NCBI GenBank assembly: GCA_009841105.1 | Contig: VXMM01000036.1 | Location: 1 to 64,000, forward strand | Direction of reading: 5' to 3' | Length of the DNA stretch: 64,000 nt | DNA from: Acidimicrobiia bacterium | GTDB taxonomy: Bacteria; Actinomycetota; Acidimicrobiia; Spongiisociales; Spongiisociaceae | Part shown: positions 35,845 through 46,911 of the stretch, one piece after another | Layout: each line of letters opens with the position of its first letter | Position numbering within the stretch: position 1 is the first letter of the stretch | Notes under the pieces: generated by a model | Told to the model about the DNA's origin: nothing | Seen by the model: the letters and a program-made list of their open reading frames with translations, nothing else | Database searches by the model: none | Made by a program: the position numbers and the translations under genes

Positions 35845-37020
35845 ATGGACCGATCTCCGCCGAACCTCAACCGCCGGGTTAGGGCAACCGTGACATCCCC
35901 GGTGAGCGAGGTGCGGGCCTGGGTGGCGGATGGCGGCTATGACCACGGCTACCCATTGCTTGACGTATCGCAGGCCGTTCCCGGTTATCCACCTCCCACT
36001 CTCCTCACGGAGCACCTTTCCCGGCTGGATCCTGTCGCCGTCTCGAAATACGGACCTGTCCTGGGCGACCCGGAGCTGCGGAGTGCCCTGGCGTCCGACC
36101 TCTCGGCCACCTACCGGGGAACGGTGGGACCCGACCAGGTGGCCGTCACGGCCGGGGCCAACCAGGCCTTCTGCCTGGCGGTGGCGGTCCTGTGCGAGCC
36201 CGGCGACCGGGTAGTCCTGCCCGTTCCCCACTACTTCAACCACGACATGTGGCTGAGCATCAGCGGTGTCAAGCCCGACTACCTGACCTGCGGGGACGGG
36301 ATGCTTCCCTCGGTGGAGACGGCCGAGTCCTTGATCGACGACCGCACCCGGGCCATCGTCCTCGTCACCCCCAACAACCCGACCGGGGCGGTGTATCCCC
36401 CCGAGCTCATCTCCGACTTCGCCCGCCTGGCTGCCAAGCGGCGCCTGTACCTGATCCTTGACGAGACCTACCGGGACTTCCGGACCACCACCGAGCCCGC
36501 ACACCGCCTGTTCAAGGATCCCGGCTGGGACCGGACCGTCATCCACATCCAGAGCTTCTCGAAGGTGTACTCGATCCCAGGCTTCCGCGTGGGCGCGATG
36601 GCGGCCTCCGCCGGGATGCTCCACCAGGTGGACAAGGCGGCCGACTGCCTCACGATCTGCCCCAACCGGATCGGCCAGGAGGCCGCCCGGTACGGACTGG
36701 CGCACCTGGGCCCGTGGGTGGAGTCCAACCGCAACATGCTGAACCGGAGGGTCGAGAGCTTCGTGGCGGCCATGGAGGGCAGTCCCTACTCGGTGGCCTC
36801 GGCCGGCGGCTACTTCGCCTACGTCCGCCACCCGTTCGAAGGAATGGGAAGCAAGGAGGTGGCAAGACGGCTGTTCTACGGGCTCGGCATCGTGTCGCTG
36901 GCGGGCGAGATGTTCGGTCCCGGCCAGGACCGCTACCTGCGGCTGGCCTTCGCCAACCTGGAAGATGACCAGGTCACCGAGCTGGCCCGGAGGCTGATAA
37001 CCGGCGCCGAAGCCCGGTAG
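35845..37020 (+). CDS. PLP-dependent aminotransferase, class I/II
   Basis: A 391-residue fold-type I aminotransferase. The core shows VSKYGPVLGDPELRSAL, TAGANQAF, VTPNNPTGAVYPPE, the Asp-binding LILDETYRDF and the PLP Lys in IQSFSKVYSIPGFRVG. It resembles aspartate/alanine-type and kynurenine-type transaminases; substrate is not determined. ATG 35845 has AAGGA upstream and is preferred to an in-frame start at 35746 that overlaps the previous gene. Confidence 0.9.
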   Translation: MDRSPPNLNRRVRATVTSPVSEVRAWVADGGYDHGYPLLDVSQAVPGYPPPTLLTEHLSRLDPVAVSKYGPVLGDPELRSALASDLSATYRGTVGPDQVAVTAGANQAFCLAVAVLCEPGDRVVLPVPHYFNHDMWLSISGVKPDYLTCGDGMLPSVETAESLIDDRTRAIVLVTPNNPTGAVYPPELISDFARLAAKRRLYLILDETYRDFRTTTEPAHRLFKDPGWDRTVIHIQSFSKVYSIPGFRVGAMAASAGMLHQVDKAADCLTICPNRIGQEAARYGLAHLGPWVESNRNMLNRRVESFVAAMEGSPYSVASAGGYFAYVRHPFEGMGSKEVARRLFYGLGIVSLAGEMFGPGQDRYLRLAFANLEDDQVTELARRLITGAEAR

Positions 37021-37044
37021 GGCTACGGGCTCCGCCCGTCGGCC
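37021..37044. terminator. hairpin between convergent aminotransferase and acpS genes
   Basis: ACGGGC-TCC-GCCCGT (37025-37039), extended by GGC/GCC outside a small mismatch, lies in the 26-bp gap between two convergent genes. There is no T-run on either side, so it may be a weak bidirectional terminator. Confidence 0.4.
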
Positions 37045-37046
37045 TG

Positions 37047-37421
37047 CTAATGCTCCCCGAGCGCGATGGCGAACACGAGGGCCTGGCGATCGGTATGGGT
37101 GATCGTTATTTCCACCCGGGAGACGTCGAGCGAGGCGGCACGTGCGGCGCCGGTGCCGGTCAGGTTCACCGTCGGCTTGCCCCCGCCGGTGATCTCGACG
37201 TCGCGCCAGCGCACCTTCCGGTATCCCGTACCGAGCGCCTTCATCACCGCCTCCTTGCCGGCGAAGCGAGCGGCGTAGCGGCGGGCCGGATTGGAGAACC
37301 GCTCGGCATAGGCCTGCTCGTGAGGCGTGAAGCACCGTTGGGCGAACCGTGGATAGCGAGCGAGGAGCCGTTCGACCCGATCGATGTCCACGATGTCCGT
37401 GCCCAACCCGATGATCCGCAT
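37047..37421 (-). CDS. acpS: holo-[acyl-carrier-protein] synthase
   Basis: Transfers the 4'-phosphopantetheine arm from CoA to apo-ACP. The 124-residue protein has IGLGTDIVDIDRVERLL (Mg2+-binding Asp), the FTPHEQAY region, ARFAGKEAVMKALGTG (catalytic region) and VEITITHTDRQALVFA. ATG 37421 gives the normal start. A TTG at 37430 would add three residues. There is no Shine-Dalgarno sequence. It lies 21 bp downstream of glmS at the end of the truA-to-acpS block. Confidence 0.93.
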   Translation of the reverse strand: MRIIGLGTDIVDIDRVERLLARYPRFAQRCFTPHEQAYAERFSNPARRYAARFAGKEAVMKALGTGYRKVRWRDVEITGGGKPTVNLTGTGAARAASLDVSRVEITITHTDRQALVFAIALGEH

Positions 37422-37435
37422 GGACCGCAAGATTA
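37422..37435 (-). promoter_or_regulatory. candidate leaderless -10 element of acpS
   Basis: On the minus strand TAATCT (37430-37435) is followed by eight bases and then the ATG at 37421, the same geometry as at mfd, the HNH gene and the ArsR-VOC gene. It lies in the 21-bp gap after glmS. Confidence 0.4.
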
Positions 37436-37442
37436 GGAGGTG

Positions 37443-39281
<1,839 letters not shown>

Positions 39282-39719
39282 CTTCGCCTCCCAACATCCG
39301 GTCTGTTACGGACCGATACCGGACTCGCCAGGTTGCTGGGCGAAGTATCGGCTCGTGACCTCGGTCGGGACACGGCTCGGTACTCGCCGGGCGGCGTGTG
39401 CGGCTGGATGGGCCGGACGGCATGAGGTTCGCATCCACCCCCGGCCGGACCGGGGCAGGGGCGCGCCACATGCCAGTCACACGCTTCCACTCCGGCCCGG
39501 TCTCTGTCACCCCGGTTGCCCGGGGCTTTTCCTCCGAACCGTCACGGCCGTGGAAGGGCCGAGAGGGCATCCGCCGAGTACTCGATAACCCTCTTCCTCG
39601 TCACCCCGGTCGGCGACGCGATCTTCTCGAGTCGATGGCCGGGGCCAGGCGCTTGAAGAAACGGCTGTCCGTGATCGGTTGTCGGATCCAGGTTAGCCCC
39701 CGATTTCAGTGGCCAGTGA
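39282..39719 (-). other. 438-bp glmM-glmS intergenic region
   Basis: No convincing gene is present. Two compact GC-rich hairpins are visible: CCCCGG-CCGGA-CCGGGG (39439-39455) and CCCCGG-TTGC-CCGGGG (39510-39525), the latter followed on the plus strand by CTTTTCC. It could be a long glmS leader or promoter region. I do not recognise a glmS ribozyme core. Confidence 0.4.
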
Positions 39720-41063
39720 CTAACCGAGCTCCCGCCTGACCGCTCCTGCCAGCCGGTGGGCTATCGAGTCGGCAGTCTCCGCCCTGGTGGCCTCGACCAT
39801 CACCCGGACCACGGGCTCGGTGCCCGAAGCCCGGACCAGGACTCGTCCATCGTCCCCGAGCTCGGCTTCGGCCGCGGCGATCGCCTCCTTGACACCGGTC
39901 GCCCGGTCCAGGTCCCGGGACCGGACCGCCAGGTTGACCAGCACTTGGGGGAACTCGGTCATCGCGTCGCGCCGCAGGTCTGCGAGCCGGCATCGCTCCC
40001 GGACCACCACCTCCAGGAGCCGCAGGGCGGTAAGAAGGCCGTCGCCGGTCGTCCCCCGGTCGAGTTGGATGACGTGGCCGGACTGCTCCCCGCCCAGCAC
40101 CGCGGCGTGTTCGCGCATCGCCGCCAGGACGTAGCGATCACCGACCTGTGTTTCCACCAACTCGATCCCCGCCGCCCGCATGGACCTGCGGAACCCCAGG
40201 TTGGACATCACCGTGGTAACCAACTTGTCACCGACCAACTCTCCCCTGCTCTTGAGGTGGAGTGCGAGGATGGCCATGATCACGTCTCCGTTGATGACAC
40301 GGCCATCCTCATCGACGGCGATGAGGCGGTCGGCGTCGCCGTCGAAACACAACCCGATCCGTCCGCGGGCTCCGGGCTCCGAAGCCAGACGCTCGGGCGA
40401 GGTGGCACCGCAGCCGTCGTTGATGTTCATACCGTCGGGATCGGCGAAGAAGGACGCCACGTCGGCGCCGAGCGACCCGAACAGCTCGGGGGCAGCCCGA
40501 TGGGCGGCGCCGTTGGCGCAATCGAGGGCGAGGTGCAAACCCTCCAGCGAGTGAGAGGCATGGGCACGGATGGCGGCCAGGTACCGGTCTGTTGCGTCCG
40601 GCAGGGCACGGCCGGCGCCGACCCCCGCTCCGGTGGGGCTGCGCCACGGCGCTCCCCGGGACAGCCGGGCCTCGATGTCCGCTTCACGCTCATCGTCGAG
40701 CTTGAAGCCATCGGCGTCGAGAAACTTGATCCCGTTGTCACGCGCCGGATTGTGCGAGGCCGAGACCATCACACCCAGATCGGCGCCGAGTTCGGTCACG
40801 AGAGCGGACACGCCTCCTACCGGGATCACACCCGCGTCGAGAGTGTCGACGCCGACCGATTGGAATCCGGCCTGGAGAGCGGCGACCAGCATGGGACCGG
40901 AGCGGCGGGTGTCACGGCCAACCACCACTGTGCCTCCTCCCGCCAGATCGCCGGTAGCGCGGGCCAGGCCCATCACGAGGTCAACATCCAGATCCGAGTT
41001 GGCTTCGCCCCGCACGCCGTCGGTACCGAAGAGACGGCGGGTAGGTGAGGGACTAGCGGGCAA
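39720..41063 (-). CDS. glmM: phosphoglucosamine mutase
   Basis: Interconverts glucosamine 6- and 1-phosphate. The 447-residue protein has RLFGTDGVRGEAN at the start, the catalytic phosphoserine loop VMVSASHNPARDNGIKF, the metal loop DGDADR and the C-terminal RASGTEPVVRVMVE phosphate-binding motif. The apparent start is a TTG at 41063. The gene sits between rpsI and glmS in the conserved actinobacterial order. Confidence 0.96.
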   Translation of the reverse strand: MPASPSPTRRLFGTDGVRGEANSDLDVDLVMGLARATGDLAGGGTVVVGRDTRRSGPMLVAALQAGFQSVGVDTLDAGVIPVGGVSALVTELGADLGVMVSASHNPARDNGIKFLDADGFKLDDEREADIEARLSRGAPWRSPTGAGVGAGRALPDATDRYLAAIRAHASHSLEGLHLALDCANGAAHRAAPELFGSLGADVASFFADPDGMNINDGCGATSPERLASEPGARGRIGLCFDGDADRLIAVDEDGRVINGDVIMAILALHLKSRGELVGDKLVTTVMSNLGFRRSMRAAGIELVETQVGDRYVLAAMREHAAVLGGEQSGHVIQLDRGTTGDGLLTALRLLEVVVRERCRLADLRRDAMTEFPQVLVNLAVRSRDLDRATGVKEAIAAAEAELGDDGRVLVRASGTEPVVRVMVEATRAETADSIAHRLAGAVRRELG

Positions 41064-41161
41064 GATCGAGGGCGGCGGCCGGTGCGGCGTGGATAACTCG
41101 GAGAGCTACCAACAGGTCGCTAGCCGGTGGGCGAACCCCGCAGGATCCGTATAGCGGCACC

Positions 41162-41566
41162 CTACCGCTTGGTGTACTGAGGCGCCCGCCGAGCCTTGCG
41201 GAGACCGTACTTCTTTCGTTCCACGACCCGTGCGTCCCTGGTAAGCAACCCGGCGCGCTTGAGGTCGTGGCGGAGGCTCGGATCCATGCCGGCCAGGCTG
41301 CGGGCGATGCCCAGGCGGAGCGCATCGGCCTGACCGTTCACACCGCCTCCGTGTAGCTTGGCCACGACGTCGTAGCGGCCCTCCAAGTTGGCGACCCGGA
41401 GCGGTTCCAGCACCCGCATCCGGCGTGCCATGGTGGGAAAGTATCGCTCCAGAGACCGCCCGTTGAGGGTGAACACGCCGGTACCGTTGTAAAGGCGCAC
41501 CTGGGCAACCGCTTCCTTGCGGCGCCCGGTGGCTTGGGCCACGACTTGAGCCACGGCTCGGGCCAT
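41162..41566 (-). CDS. rpsI: 30S ribosomal protein S9
   Basis: A 134-residue protein with ATGRRKEAVAQVRL at the N terminus, GGGVNGQADALRLGIARSL in the middle and the basic tail KKYGLRKARRAPQYTKR that reaches the ribosomal P site. The ATG overlaps the rplM stop as TGATG, so translation is coupled. Confidence 0.97.
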   Translation of the reverse strand: MARAVAQVVAQATGRRKEAVAQVRLYNGTGVFTLNGRSLERYFPTMARRMRVLEPLRVANLEGRYDVVAKLHGGGVNGQADALRLGIARSLAGMDPSLRHDLKRAGLLTRDARVVERKKYGLRKARRAPQYTKR

Positions 41567-42027
41567 CAGAAACTCACCTTCCTTATGGCGAGGTCAAGAA
41601 CCTCCGGAGACTGGGCGTGATGAGGATGGTCCGGACCCACATAAACCTTGAGCTTGCGGATCATCCGGCGGCCCAGCTTGGTCTTAGGGAGCATACCTCG
41701 GACTGCCCGTTCGATGACCGCCTCGGGTCTACGCTCGATCAGGCTCTCGAACGACTCCTCCTTCAGGCCGCCCGGGTAACCGGAGTGCCGGTAATAGATC
41801 TTGTTCTGGCTGTTGGTGGACGTGACCGCCACCTTCTCCGCATTCACGACCACCACAAAGTCGCCGCCATCCATATGGGGGGCATAGGTGGGCTTGTGCT
41901 TGCCGGCCAGTATCGGCGCGAGGCGCGAAGCGAGGCGCCCGAGCGGCAGGTCGGCCGCGTCGACCACGTACCAGCGCCGGCTGATGTGGTCGGGCTTGGG
42001 CGTGTAGGTGGTTTGTCGCTTCACCAT
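41566..42027 (-). CDS. rplM: 50S ribosomal protein L13
   Basis: A 153-residue ribosomal protein: [52 protein letters not shown] and [14 protein letters not shown] are all standard L13 motifs. The ATG at 42027 ([12 protein letters not shown]) is the usual start for actinobacteria; an upstream in-frame start at 42093 would add 22 unrelated residues. The 138 bp between truA and this gene show no gene. Confidence 0.97.
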   Translation of the reverse strand: MVKRQTTYTPKPDHISRRWYVVDAADLPLGRLASRLAPILAGKHKPTYAPHMDGGDFVVVVNAEKVAVTSTNSQNKIYYRHSGYPGGLKEESFESLIERRPEAVIERAVRGMLPKTKLGRRMIRKLKVYVGPDHPHHAQSPEVLDLAIRKVSF

Positions 42028-42165
42028 CGTCGCTCGATTGCGGATCGGGATGCTGGAAGGGGACCGGGGAGCCACGGCGCTGCCTGTGCTCACCGGCGGG
42101 CTGGCGGATTGTAGCGAGACCGGCAGCCGGTTGCCAGCCGCCGCATCGTAGGGAACACAGACCTC

Positions 42166-42894
42166 TCAATAGTCGACGTGCCACAGCACGAGGCCATGGG
42201 GTGGAGCGGCGCCCCTGGCCCTGTTCCTGTCCCTGGCACGGAGGACCTGGGGGGTGGAGTCGGGTTCGATCCGTCCCCTACCCACCTCCACCGAGAAGGC
42301 GACTACGGACCGGACCATCTGATGGCAGAACGCCGTTCCTGCGATCTCCAGTTCGAGGATGCCGGATCGGTCGGACCAGCTGGCAGAGAGAACGGTCCGA
42401 ACGGTCGAGGCGCCCTCCCGGCGGCGGCAGAAGGAAGCGAAGTCATGCTCGCCCACTAGGTGACCCACCGCCCGGTTCATCGCCACCAGATCGAGCGGAG
42501 CCCTCACATGCCACGTGGTCGCCCGGCGGAGCGGGTCGGGATGCGGGCTGTTGAGGACCCGGTAGCGGTACGTGCGGCGGGTGGCGGAGAAGCGGGCCGA
42601 GAAGTCCTCGGGCGCTCGCTCCGCGGCATAGACCACGATCTCGGGCGCCAAGAGCTTGGTGAGCGAGCGAGCAAGCCGGTCGGGATCTACCGGCTTCCCG
42701 GTGGAGAAGGACACGACCTGTTGGCGGGCGTGGACCCCGGCATCGGTACGCCCAGCCACCACCGTGTCGACCGGCTCGAGAACGCGGGCCAGGGCGGCCT
42801 CCAATTCACCCTGGACGGTGCGCACTGTGGGTTGCCGGGCATAGCCGTGGAATCCTGATCCGTCATAGGACAGATCGAGACGGTATGTCGGCAT
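42166..42894 (-). CDS. truA: tRNA pseudouridine(38-40) synthase
   Basis: Isomerises uridines 38-40 in tRNA anticodon arms. The 242-residue protein begins PTYRLDLSYDGSGFHGYARQ and carries the catalytic Asp in VVAGRTDAGVHARQQV. Later motifs are FSARFSATRRTYRYRV, HDFASFC and GTAFCHQMVRSVV. The ATG at 42894 is chosen by similarity; an in-frame start at 43101 would add 69 residues overlapping the next gene. Confidence 0.95.
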   Translation of the reverse strand: MPTYRLDLSYDGSGFHGYARQPTVRTVQGELEAALARVLEPVDTVVAGRTDAGVHARQQVVSFSTGKPVDPDRLARSLTKLLAPEIVVYAAERAPEDFSARFSATRRTYRYRVLNSPHPDPLRRATTWHVRAPLDLVAMNRAVGHLVGEHDFASFCRRREGASTVRTVLSASWSDRSGILELEIAGTAFCHQMVRSVVAFSVEVGRGRIEPDSTPQVLRARDRNRARGAAPPHGLVLWHVDY

Positions 42895-42904
42895 CCGGGC
42901 AGAG

Positions 42905-43378
42905 CTAGAAAAGAATGATCGACAGGTACCAGCCGAGCAGGCCGGTTGCGGCGACGAAGCTGTTCTCCGGGTGATCAAGATCGAACTGGGCACGGACCAC
43001 GGTCCGGAGCGCGAGGAAGAACCAAATGGCACTGATGAGAAGTGCCACCAACCCAAGCAGTCCTGGCCGGCCGGCCAGGACCAGCGGGAAGAAAGCCACA
43101 TTGGCGAAGCCGACCATCCTGAAGGTGGCTCGGTGGTTCCCGTGCCGCTTGAAGATATATGTGGCGGCCGCCCACACCGCAGCGGTCACCAGGAGGGCCC
43201 GGAGGATGCTGGTGAGGATGGCGAAAGCAGCACCGACTGGAGAGAACGGCCAGAGCTGCGGAAGGATCCCGGCGATGATGATCATCACTACCGCGTTGCC
43301 TGTTGCGTATTGGTCGAAGAGCAACGACTCGTAGAACGGCCGATCGAGGCGGCCGGCACGAATCATCTGGGCAAGCAT
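42905..43378 (-). CDS. Yip1-like multi-pass membrane protein
   Basis: A 157-residue protein with four to five hydrophobic segments (VVMIIIAGILPQLWPF, ILTSILRALLVTAAVWAAATYIF, VAFFPLVLAGRPGLLGLVAL, ISAIWFFLALRTVV and a C-terminal one). The pattern of a short cytosolic N terminus plus compact TM bundle resembles Yip1-domain proteins. Function unknown. It lies directly upstream of truA in the same direction. Confidence 0.6.
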   Translation of the reverse strand: MLAQMIRAGRLDRPFYESLLFDQYATGNAVVMIIIAGILPQLWPFSPVGAAFAILTSILRALLVTAAVWAAATYIFKRHGNHRATFRMVGFANVAFFPLVLAGRPGLLGLVALLISAIWFFLALRTVVRAQFDLDHPENSFVAATGLLGWYLSIILF

Positions 43379-43476
43379 GTCGTCCTTGAGGTTACGGCGT
43401 CCGCCGCGAAGAAGGCTAGTGGTCGGGGCGCCCTACCACCCGGAGGCACGGCCCGGGGCGGTCAGGTCACACCTCC

Positions 43477-43496
43477 GAAGTGCCGATCAGCACTTC
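43477..43496 (-). terminator. hairpin after the C1 operon
   Basis: GAAGTGC-CGATCA-GCACTTC is a perfect 7-bp inverted repeat 31 bases beyond the stop of the DmdA-like gene. It lacks a T-run on the minus strand, so it may stabilise the 3' end rather than terminate fully. Confidence 0.4.
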
Positions 43497-43527
43497 TCAG
43501 CAGCAAACTAGCACTTGGTCCGGACTC

Positions 43528-44664
43528 TCAGGAGCCCGGTTCGGTGATCCGCTCGACGAACGGGAACGGCTCGGTGACGGCCGGAAACCGGTCGCCATCG
43601 ATCACCACCTCCAACTCGGTTCCCGTCCCCGCGTACGCCACCTCCACCAGCACGAAGCCGAGGTTGGCGCCGAACCGGGGGGAATAGGCCACCGAGGTCA
43701 GCCTCCCCACCCGGGCGTCGCCGTCGTACACGGGATAGTGAGTGGGATTGCCGAGCCGTGGCGGTCCACCGATCCGGACGCCGGTCATCAGCCGCTCCGG
43801 ACGGCGCTCGGCCACCGCGGCGAGCGCGGCTCGCCCCACGAAGTCCCCCTCGGCGTCCAGGTCGACGATACGACCGAAGCCCAGTTCGTAGGGGTTGACC
43901 GAATCGTCCATGTCGGTGCCGTACGAGAGGATGCCACCTTCGATCCGGCGTACCTGGTTGGGAGCGGCCGGCTTGATGTTGTAGGGCCGGCCCGCTTCGA
44001 GCAACCGGTTCCACAGCCACGATGCTCGGGTCGCGTCGGTGAGGAACACCTCGTAACCGAACTCCCCCGACCAGCCGGTCCGGGAGACCAGCAGTTCCAG
44101 TTCGTCGAGGACCGTCCAGGCGCACCGGTAATAGGGCAGGCCCGCGATCGCTTCTCCGAACACGTCGGCGATCAGCGGCTTCGACCTGGGTCCCTGGACC
44201 TGGATGGGTGACACGTCGGGCTCCCGGACCACCGCGTCCAGAGCCCGCTCGGCCGCGATGGCCTGCGCCCAGAGCAGGATGTCCCGGTCGGCCAGTGAGA
44301 GCCAGTAACGATCCCCGTCGGGCCTCAGCAACACCGGATCGTTGAGGATCCCACCCTCGTAGTTGCAGACGAACGTGTAGCGGCACTGGCCCACCGCCAC
44401 CCGGGATACGTCGCGGGTGCACAGGTACTGGGTCAGCGCGAAGGCATCGCGGCCCCGGATCTCGACCTGCCGCTGGACCGCCACGTCCCACAGTGTCACG
44501 TCCTCCACGAGAGCCCGGTACTCCTCCAGCATCCCCTCGTAGATCCCCGGCATCACCATGCGGTTGTAGACCGTGACGCCGGACATCCCGGACCTCCGGG
44601 CGGAGTCGAGGTACGGTGATGGACGGTTCCTGGGCGATGGAACGAAGGGAAGTTGCTCGGTCAT
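43528..44664 (-). CDS. DmdA/GcvT-like tetrahydrofolate-dependent aminomethyltransferase
   Basis: A 378-residue GcvT-fold protein that reads very like the DMSP demethylase DmdA: LWDVAVQRQVEIRGRDA, GGILNDPVLLR, RYWLSLADRDILLWA, VSPIQVQGPRSKPL, YNIKPAAPNQVRRIEGGILSYG and NPYELGFGRIVDLD. The family takes a methyl group from DMSP or from N-methyl compounds such as dimethylglycine and gives 5-methyl- or 5,10-methylene-THF. Close DmdA-like proteins with other substrates exist, so DMSP is only one option. The start overlaps the MFS gene's stop by 4 bp. It is the last gene of the fhs-fdh operon. Confidence 0.75.
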   Translation of the reverse strand: MTEQLPFVPSPRNRPSPYLDSARRSGMSGVTVYNRMVMPGIYEGMLEEYRALVEDVTLWDVAVQRQVEIRGRDAFALTQYLCTRDVSRVAVGQCRYTFVCNYEGGILNDPVLLRPDGDRYWLSLADRDILLWAQAIAAERALDAVVREPDVSPIQVQGPRSKPLIADVFGEAIAGLPYYRCAWTVLDELELLVSRTGWSGEFGYEVFLTDATRASWLWNRLLEAGRPYNIKPAAPNQVRRIEGGILSYGTDMDDSVNPYELGFGRIVDLDAEGDFVGRAALAAVAERRPERLMTGVRIGGPPRLGNPTHYPVYDGDARVGRLTSVAYSPRFGANLGFVLVEVAYAGTGTELEVVIDGDRFPAVTEPFPFVERITEPGS

Positions 44665-45965
44665 CGGATGTTCTCGGTCCCTGCTCCGGGGGCCCGCTCC
44701 GTACGCTCCATGCCGATGGTAGGGGGATGCGGGGGGACCTCTTTGACTCTCCAGCGGAGGTATTCGGTCGCCAGCCAACCGGTGACGAGACAGCTCAGAA
44801 CAGCCAGAGCGATGACGGGGATGCGAAAGCTACCCGTCCGGTCGATCCACCAGCCGGCCAGGGCGATTCCCGACGTGGCGCACCAGGCCGCCGCCGTCAG
44901 ACCTCCCGAGAAGGCCCGCACCGCCAGCCGAGGTTCCATACCCTGCCCCGCCAGGTGGCCGAGCAACCCCCAGATCGGGTAGTTGATGAACCCGAAGCCC
45001 AGGGCCGCCACCATCAGGCCCGTGTACGACCAGGTCGAAACGAGAACGAGGAGGCCGGTGGCGTAAACAAGGGAGATCACCCCTATTACCAGCACCGGCG
45101 TCACGCGATCCGACCAGGCGCCCATGACCACGGCCGCGGTCAGCCCGACCGAAGATGCGATCCACCACAGCGCAGCCGCCCCTGCCGGTGACACTCCGAA
45201 CTCGTCCACGGCAGTGGCGGACATGTAGCTGACGAACGTGAAACCGCCCACGCCGGCAGCGACGCTGAGCAGGATCACCATCCGGCCGGTCCGGACCGCC
45301 CACGTATCCCGCCAGTCCGTTCGCCGCACGGTCGTCCTGGCCAGGCGGGGCCCGGAGGCGGGAGTACGGGGCAGCAGCACCAGGATGGCCAGCGCGGTTG
45401 CCACGGAGGCGGCGGTTGAGATCCCGAAGGCCAGCCTCCATTCGTCCGGCCCGGCGAGGAAGAGCGCGTACACACCGTTGATGCCGCCCCCCACCCCGGC
45501 GCCCGAACTCGCCACGACGGTGACCCGCCCGAGGGAGGAGGGCTTCACCACCCGGGCGATAAGGCGTACCGATGCCGACCAGCTGATCGGCGCCAGCAGG
45601 CTTATCAGCACCACCGACCCGGCGAGGACGGCGGGCGATGTGGCCCACACTGCCACCAGGAACCCGACCACGCAGACCGACAGCGCGGCCAGGATGAGTC
45701 CCCGGAGCGGGAACAGGTCCACCACCCTGACTCCGATTGCGGCGCCCAGCCCGTAGGCCAGGAGTCCTGATGACACGGCGAGGCCCAGGGCGCCGTAGCC
45801 GGACCCGAAGCTCTCGCCGATGCGTGGCAGGAGGGCGGGAACCAGACCGTTGCCGAAACCGTGCGTGACCATGATCACTGCACAGAAGAGGGCCGCCGCC
45901 CGGCCCGTTCCTATGAACTCCTCAGGCGCGGGAATCGGGGCGCGGGTACCGCCCTCGGTCGTCAA
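44661..45965 (-). CDS. major facilitator superfamily transporter
   Basis: A 434-residue MFS protein with 12 predicted membrane segments (first near AAALFCAVIMVTHGFGNGLV) and a central cytosolic loop (about residues 205-225). The fold is in the OFA/monocarboxylate-like style, but the substrate is not clear. The gene overlaps the preceding Fe-S subunit gene by 44 bases, so the true start may be somewhat downstream. Its position between formate dehydrogenase and the DmdA-like gene suggests transport of a C1 substrate or product. Confidence 0.75.
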   Translation of the reverse strand: MTTEGGTRAPIPAPEEFIGTGRAAALFCAVIMVTHGFGNGLVPALLPRIGESFGSGYGALGLAVSSGLLAYGLGAAIGVRVVDLFPLRGLILAALSVCVVGFLVAVWATSPAVLAGSVVLISLLAPISWSASVRLIARVVKPSSLGRVTVVASSGAGVGGGINGVYALFLAGPDEWRLAFGISTAASVATALAILVLLPRTPASGPRLARTTVRRTDWRDTWAVRTGRMVILLSVAAGVGGFTFVSYMSATAVDEFGVSPAGAAALWWIASSVGLTAAVVMGAWSDRVTPVLVIGVISLVYATGLLVLVSTWSYTGLMVAALGFGFINYPIWGLLGHLAGQGMEPRLAVRAFSGGLTAAAWCATSGIALAGWWIDRTGSFRIPVIALAVLSCLVTGWLATEYLRWRVKEVPPHPPTIGMERTERAPGAGTENIR

Positions 45966-46911
45966 TCCTGGCTCTCCGGAGAATGTCGTCGATCGGCGTG
46001 ACGGCGAGGTCGCCGACCTCTTGGACGTACTCGTATCCGAACCTTCCCTTGATACAGAGGTGTCCGGAGGTGACCGAGTGGTCCATCGGCGAGGTGACCT
46101 TCACGATCCGGTTGTCCTGGACGTGGAGATCCAGGTTGCAACCGACCCCGCAGTACGAGCAGACGGTACGGGTGACGGTCTGGTCATCCTCCTCCCACAT
46201 GCCTGCCAGGCGCAGTTCGTGCTCGCTTCGGAACATGAGCGCGCCGGTGGGACACACGCCTATGCAGTTGCCGCAGAAGACGCACGCCGAATCGGTCAGC
46301 CCGGTGTCGAACTCGGTTGAGATGCGGGCGTCGAAGCCCCGGCCGGCCACTGCTATGGCGAACGTGTTCTGGGCGTCCTCTCCGCAGGCCTCCACGCACT
46401 TGTAACACAGGATGCACCGGGAGTAATCCCGCACGTAGAGTTCGTTGTCCACCTTGACGGGCTGGTGGACGGTCTCGGCTTCGGTCCCGGGCCCGATCTG
46501 GTGATGGCCCGCCTTGCGCCGGTCGCGGTCGTGAGCCGGATCCGCCGGCGGGCCGTAGCGATCGGGATCGCAGCCGTAATGGTCCATCCATGCCACGGTC
46601 TCCTCGTCGACCAGGTCCAGGTCGACCGAGGAGGCCAGGAACTCGTAGACCATCTTGCGGGAGTGGCGCACGCGGTCGCTGTCGGTGGCAACCTCCATCC
46701 CCTCCTCGACCGGGCGGCTACAGGAGGGCACCAGCGTGCGGTTGCCCTCCACCTCCACCACGCAAACCCGGCAGACGTTGACCGGTGTCAGGTTGTCCAG
46801 GTAGCAGAGGGTGGGCTGATTGTTGTCCAGGGCCCGGCACGCGTCGAGGATGGTCGATCCGTCGGGCATCGTGACAGTGGTCCCGTCGACGACCAGCGTG
46901 ACTTCAGCCAC
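45922..46911 (-). CDS. formate dehydrogenase iron-sulfur subunit (N-terminal part of the alpha chain, encoded separately)
   Basis: A 329-residue electron-transfer protein. Cys36, 47, 50 and 64 form a plant-type [2Fe-2S] site (LCYLDN, NVCRVC, PSCSRP). Two ferredoxin [4Fe-4S] motifs follow (CILCYKCVEACGEDA and CVFCGNCIGVCPTGAL). The end is the Fe4S4 domain that normally starts the molybdopterin part of FdhA (CSYCGVGCNLDL… HLCIKGRFGYEYV). In usual NAD-dependent FDHs all this is one chain with the catalytic domain. Here it stops right after that domain, and the catalytic part is a different gene two positions upstream. It overlaps the NuoEF gene by 8 bp. Confidence 0.85.
   Translation of the reverse strand: MAEVTLVVDGTTVTMPDGSTILDACRALDNNQPTLCYLDNLTPVNVCRVCVVEVEGNRTLVPSCSRPVEEGMEVATDSDRVRHSRKMVYEFLASSVDLDLVDEETVAWMDHYGCDPDRYGPPADPAHDRDRRKAGHHQIGPGTEAETVHQPVKVDNELYVRDYSRCILCYKCVEACGEDAQNTFAIAVAGRGFDARISTEFDTGLTDSACVFCGNCIGVCPTGALMFRSEHELRLAGMWEEDDQTVTRTVCSYCGVGCNLDLHVQDNRIVKVTSPMDHSVTSGHLCIKGRFGYEYVQEVGDLAVTPIDDILRRARIDDRGRYPRPDSRA

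Noticed and set aside
39282-39719. glmS ribozyme in the glmM-glmS gap
   Set aside because: I do not see the conserved ribozyme core sequences near the glmS start, and this class is mostly from Firmicutes.
39756-41048. A 430-codon plus-strand frame
   Set aside because: Antisense to glmM, which has intact SASHNP and DGDADR motifs.
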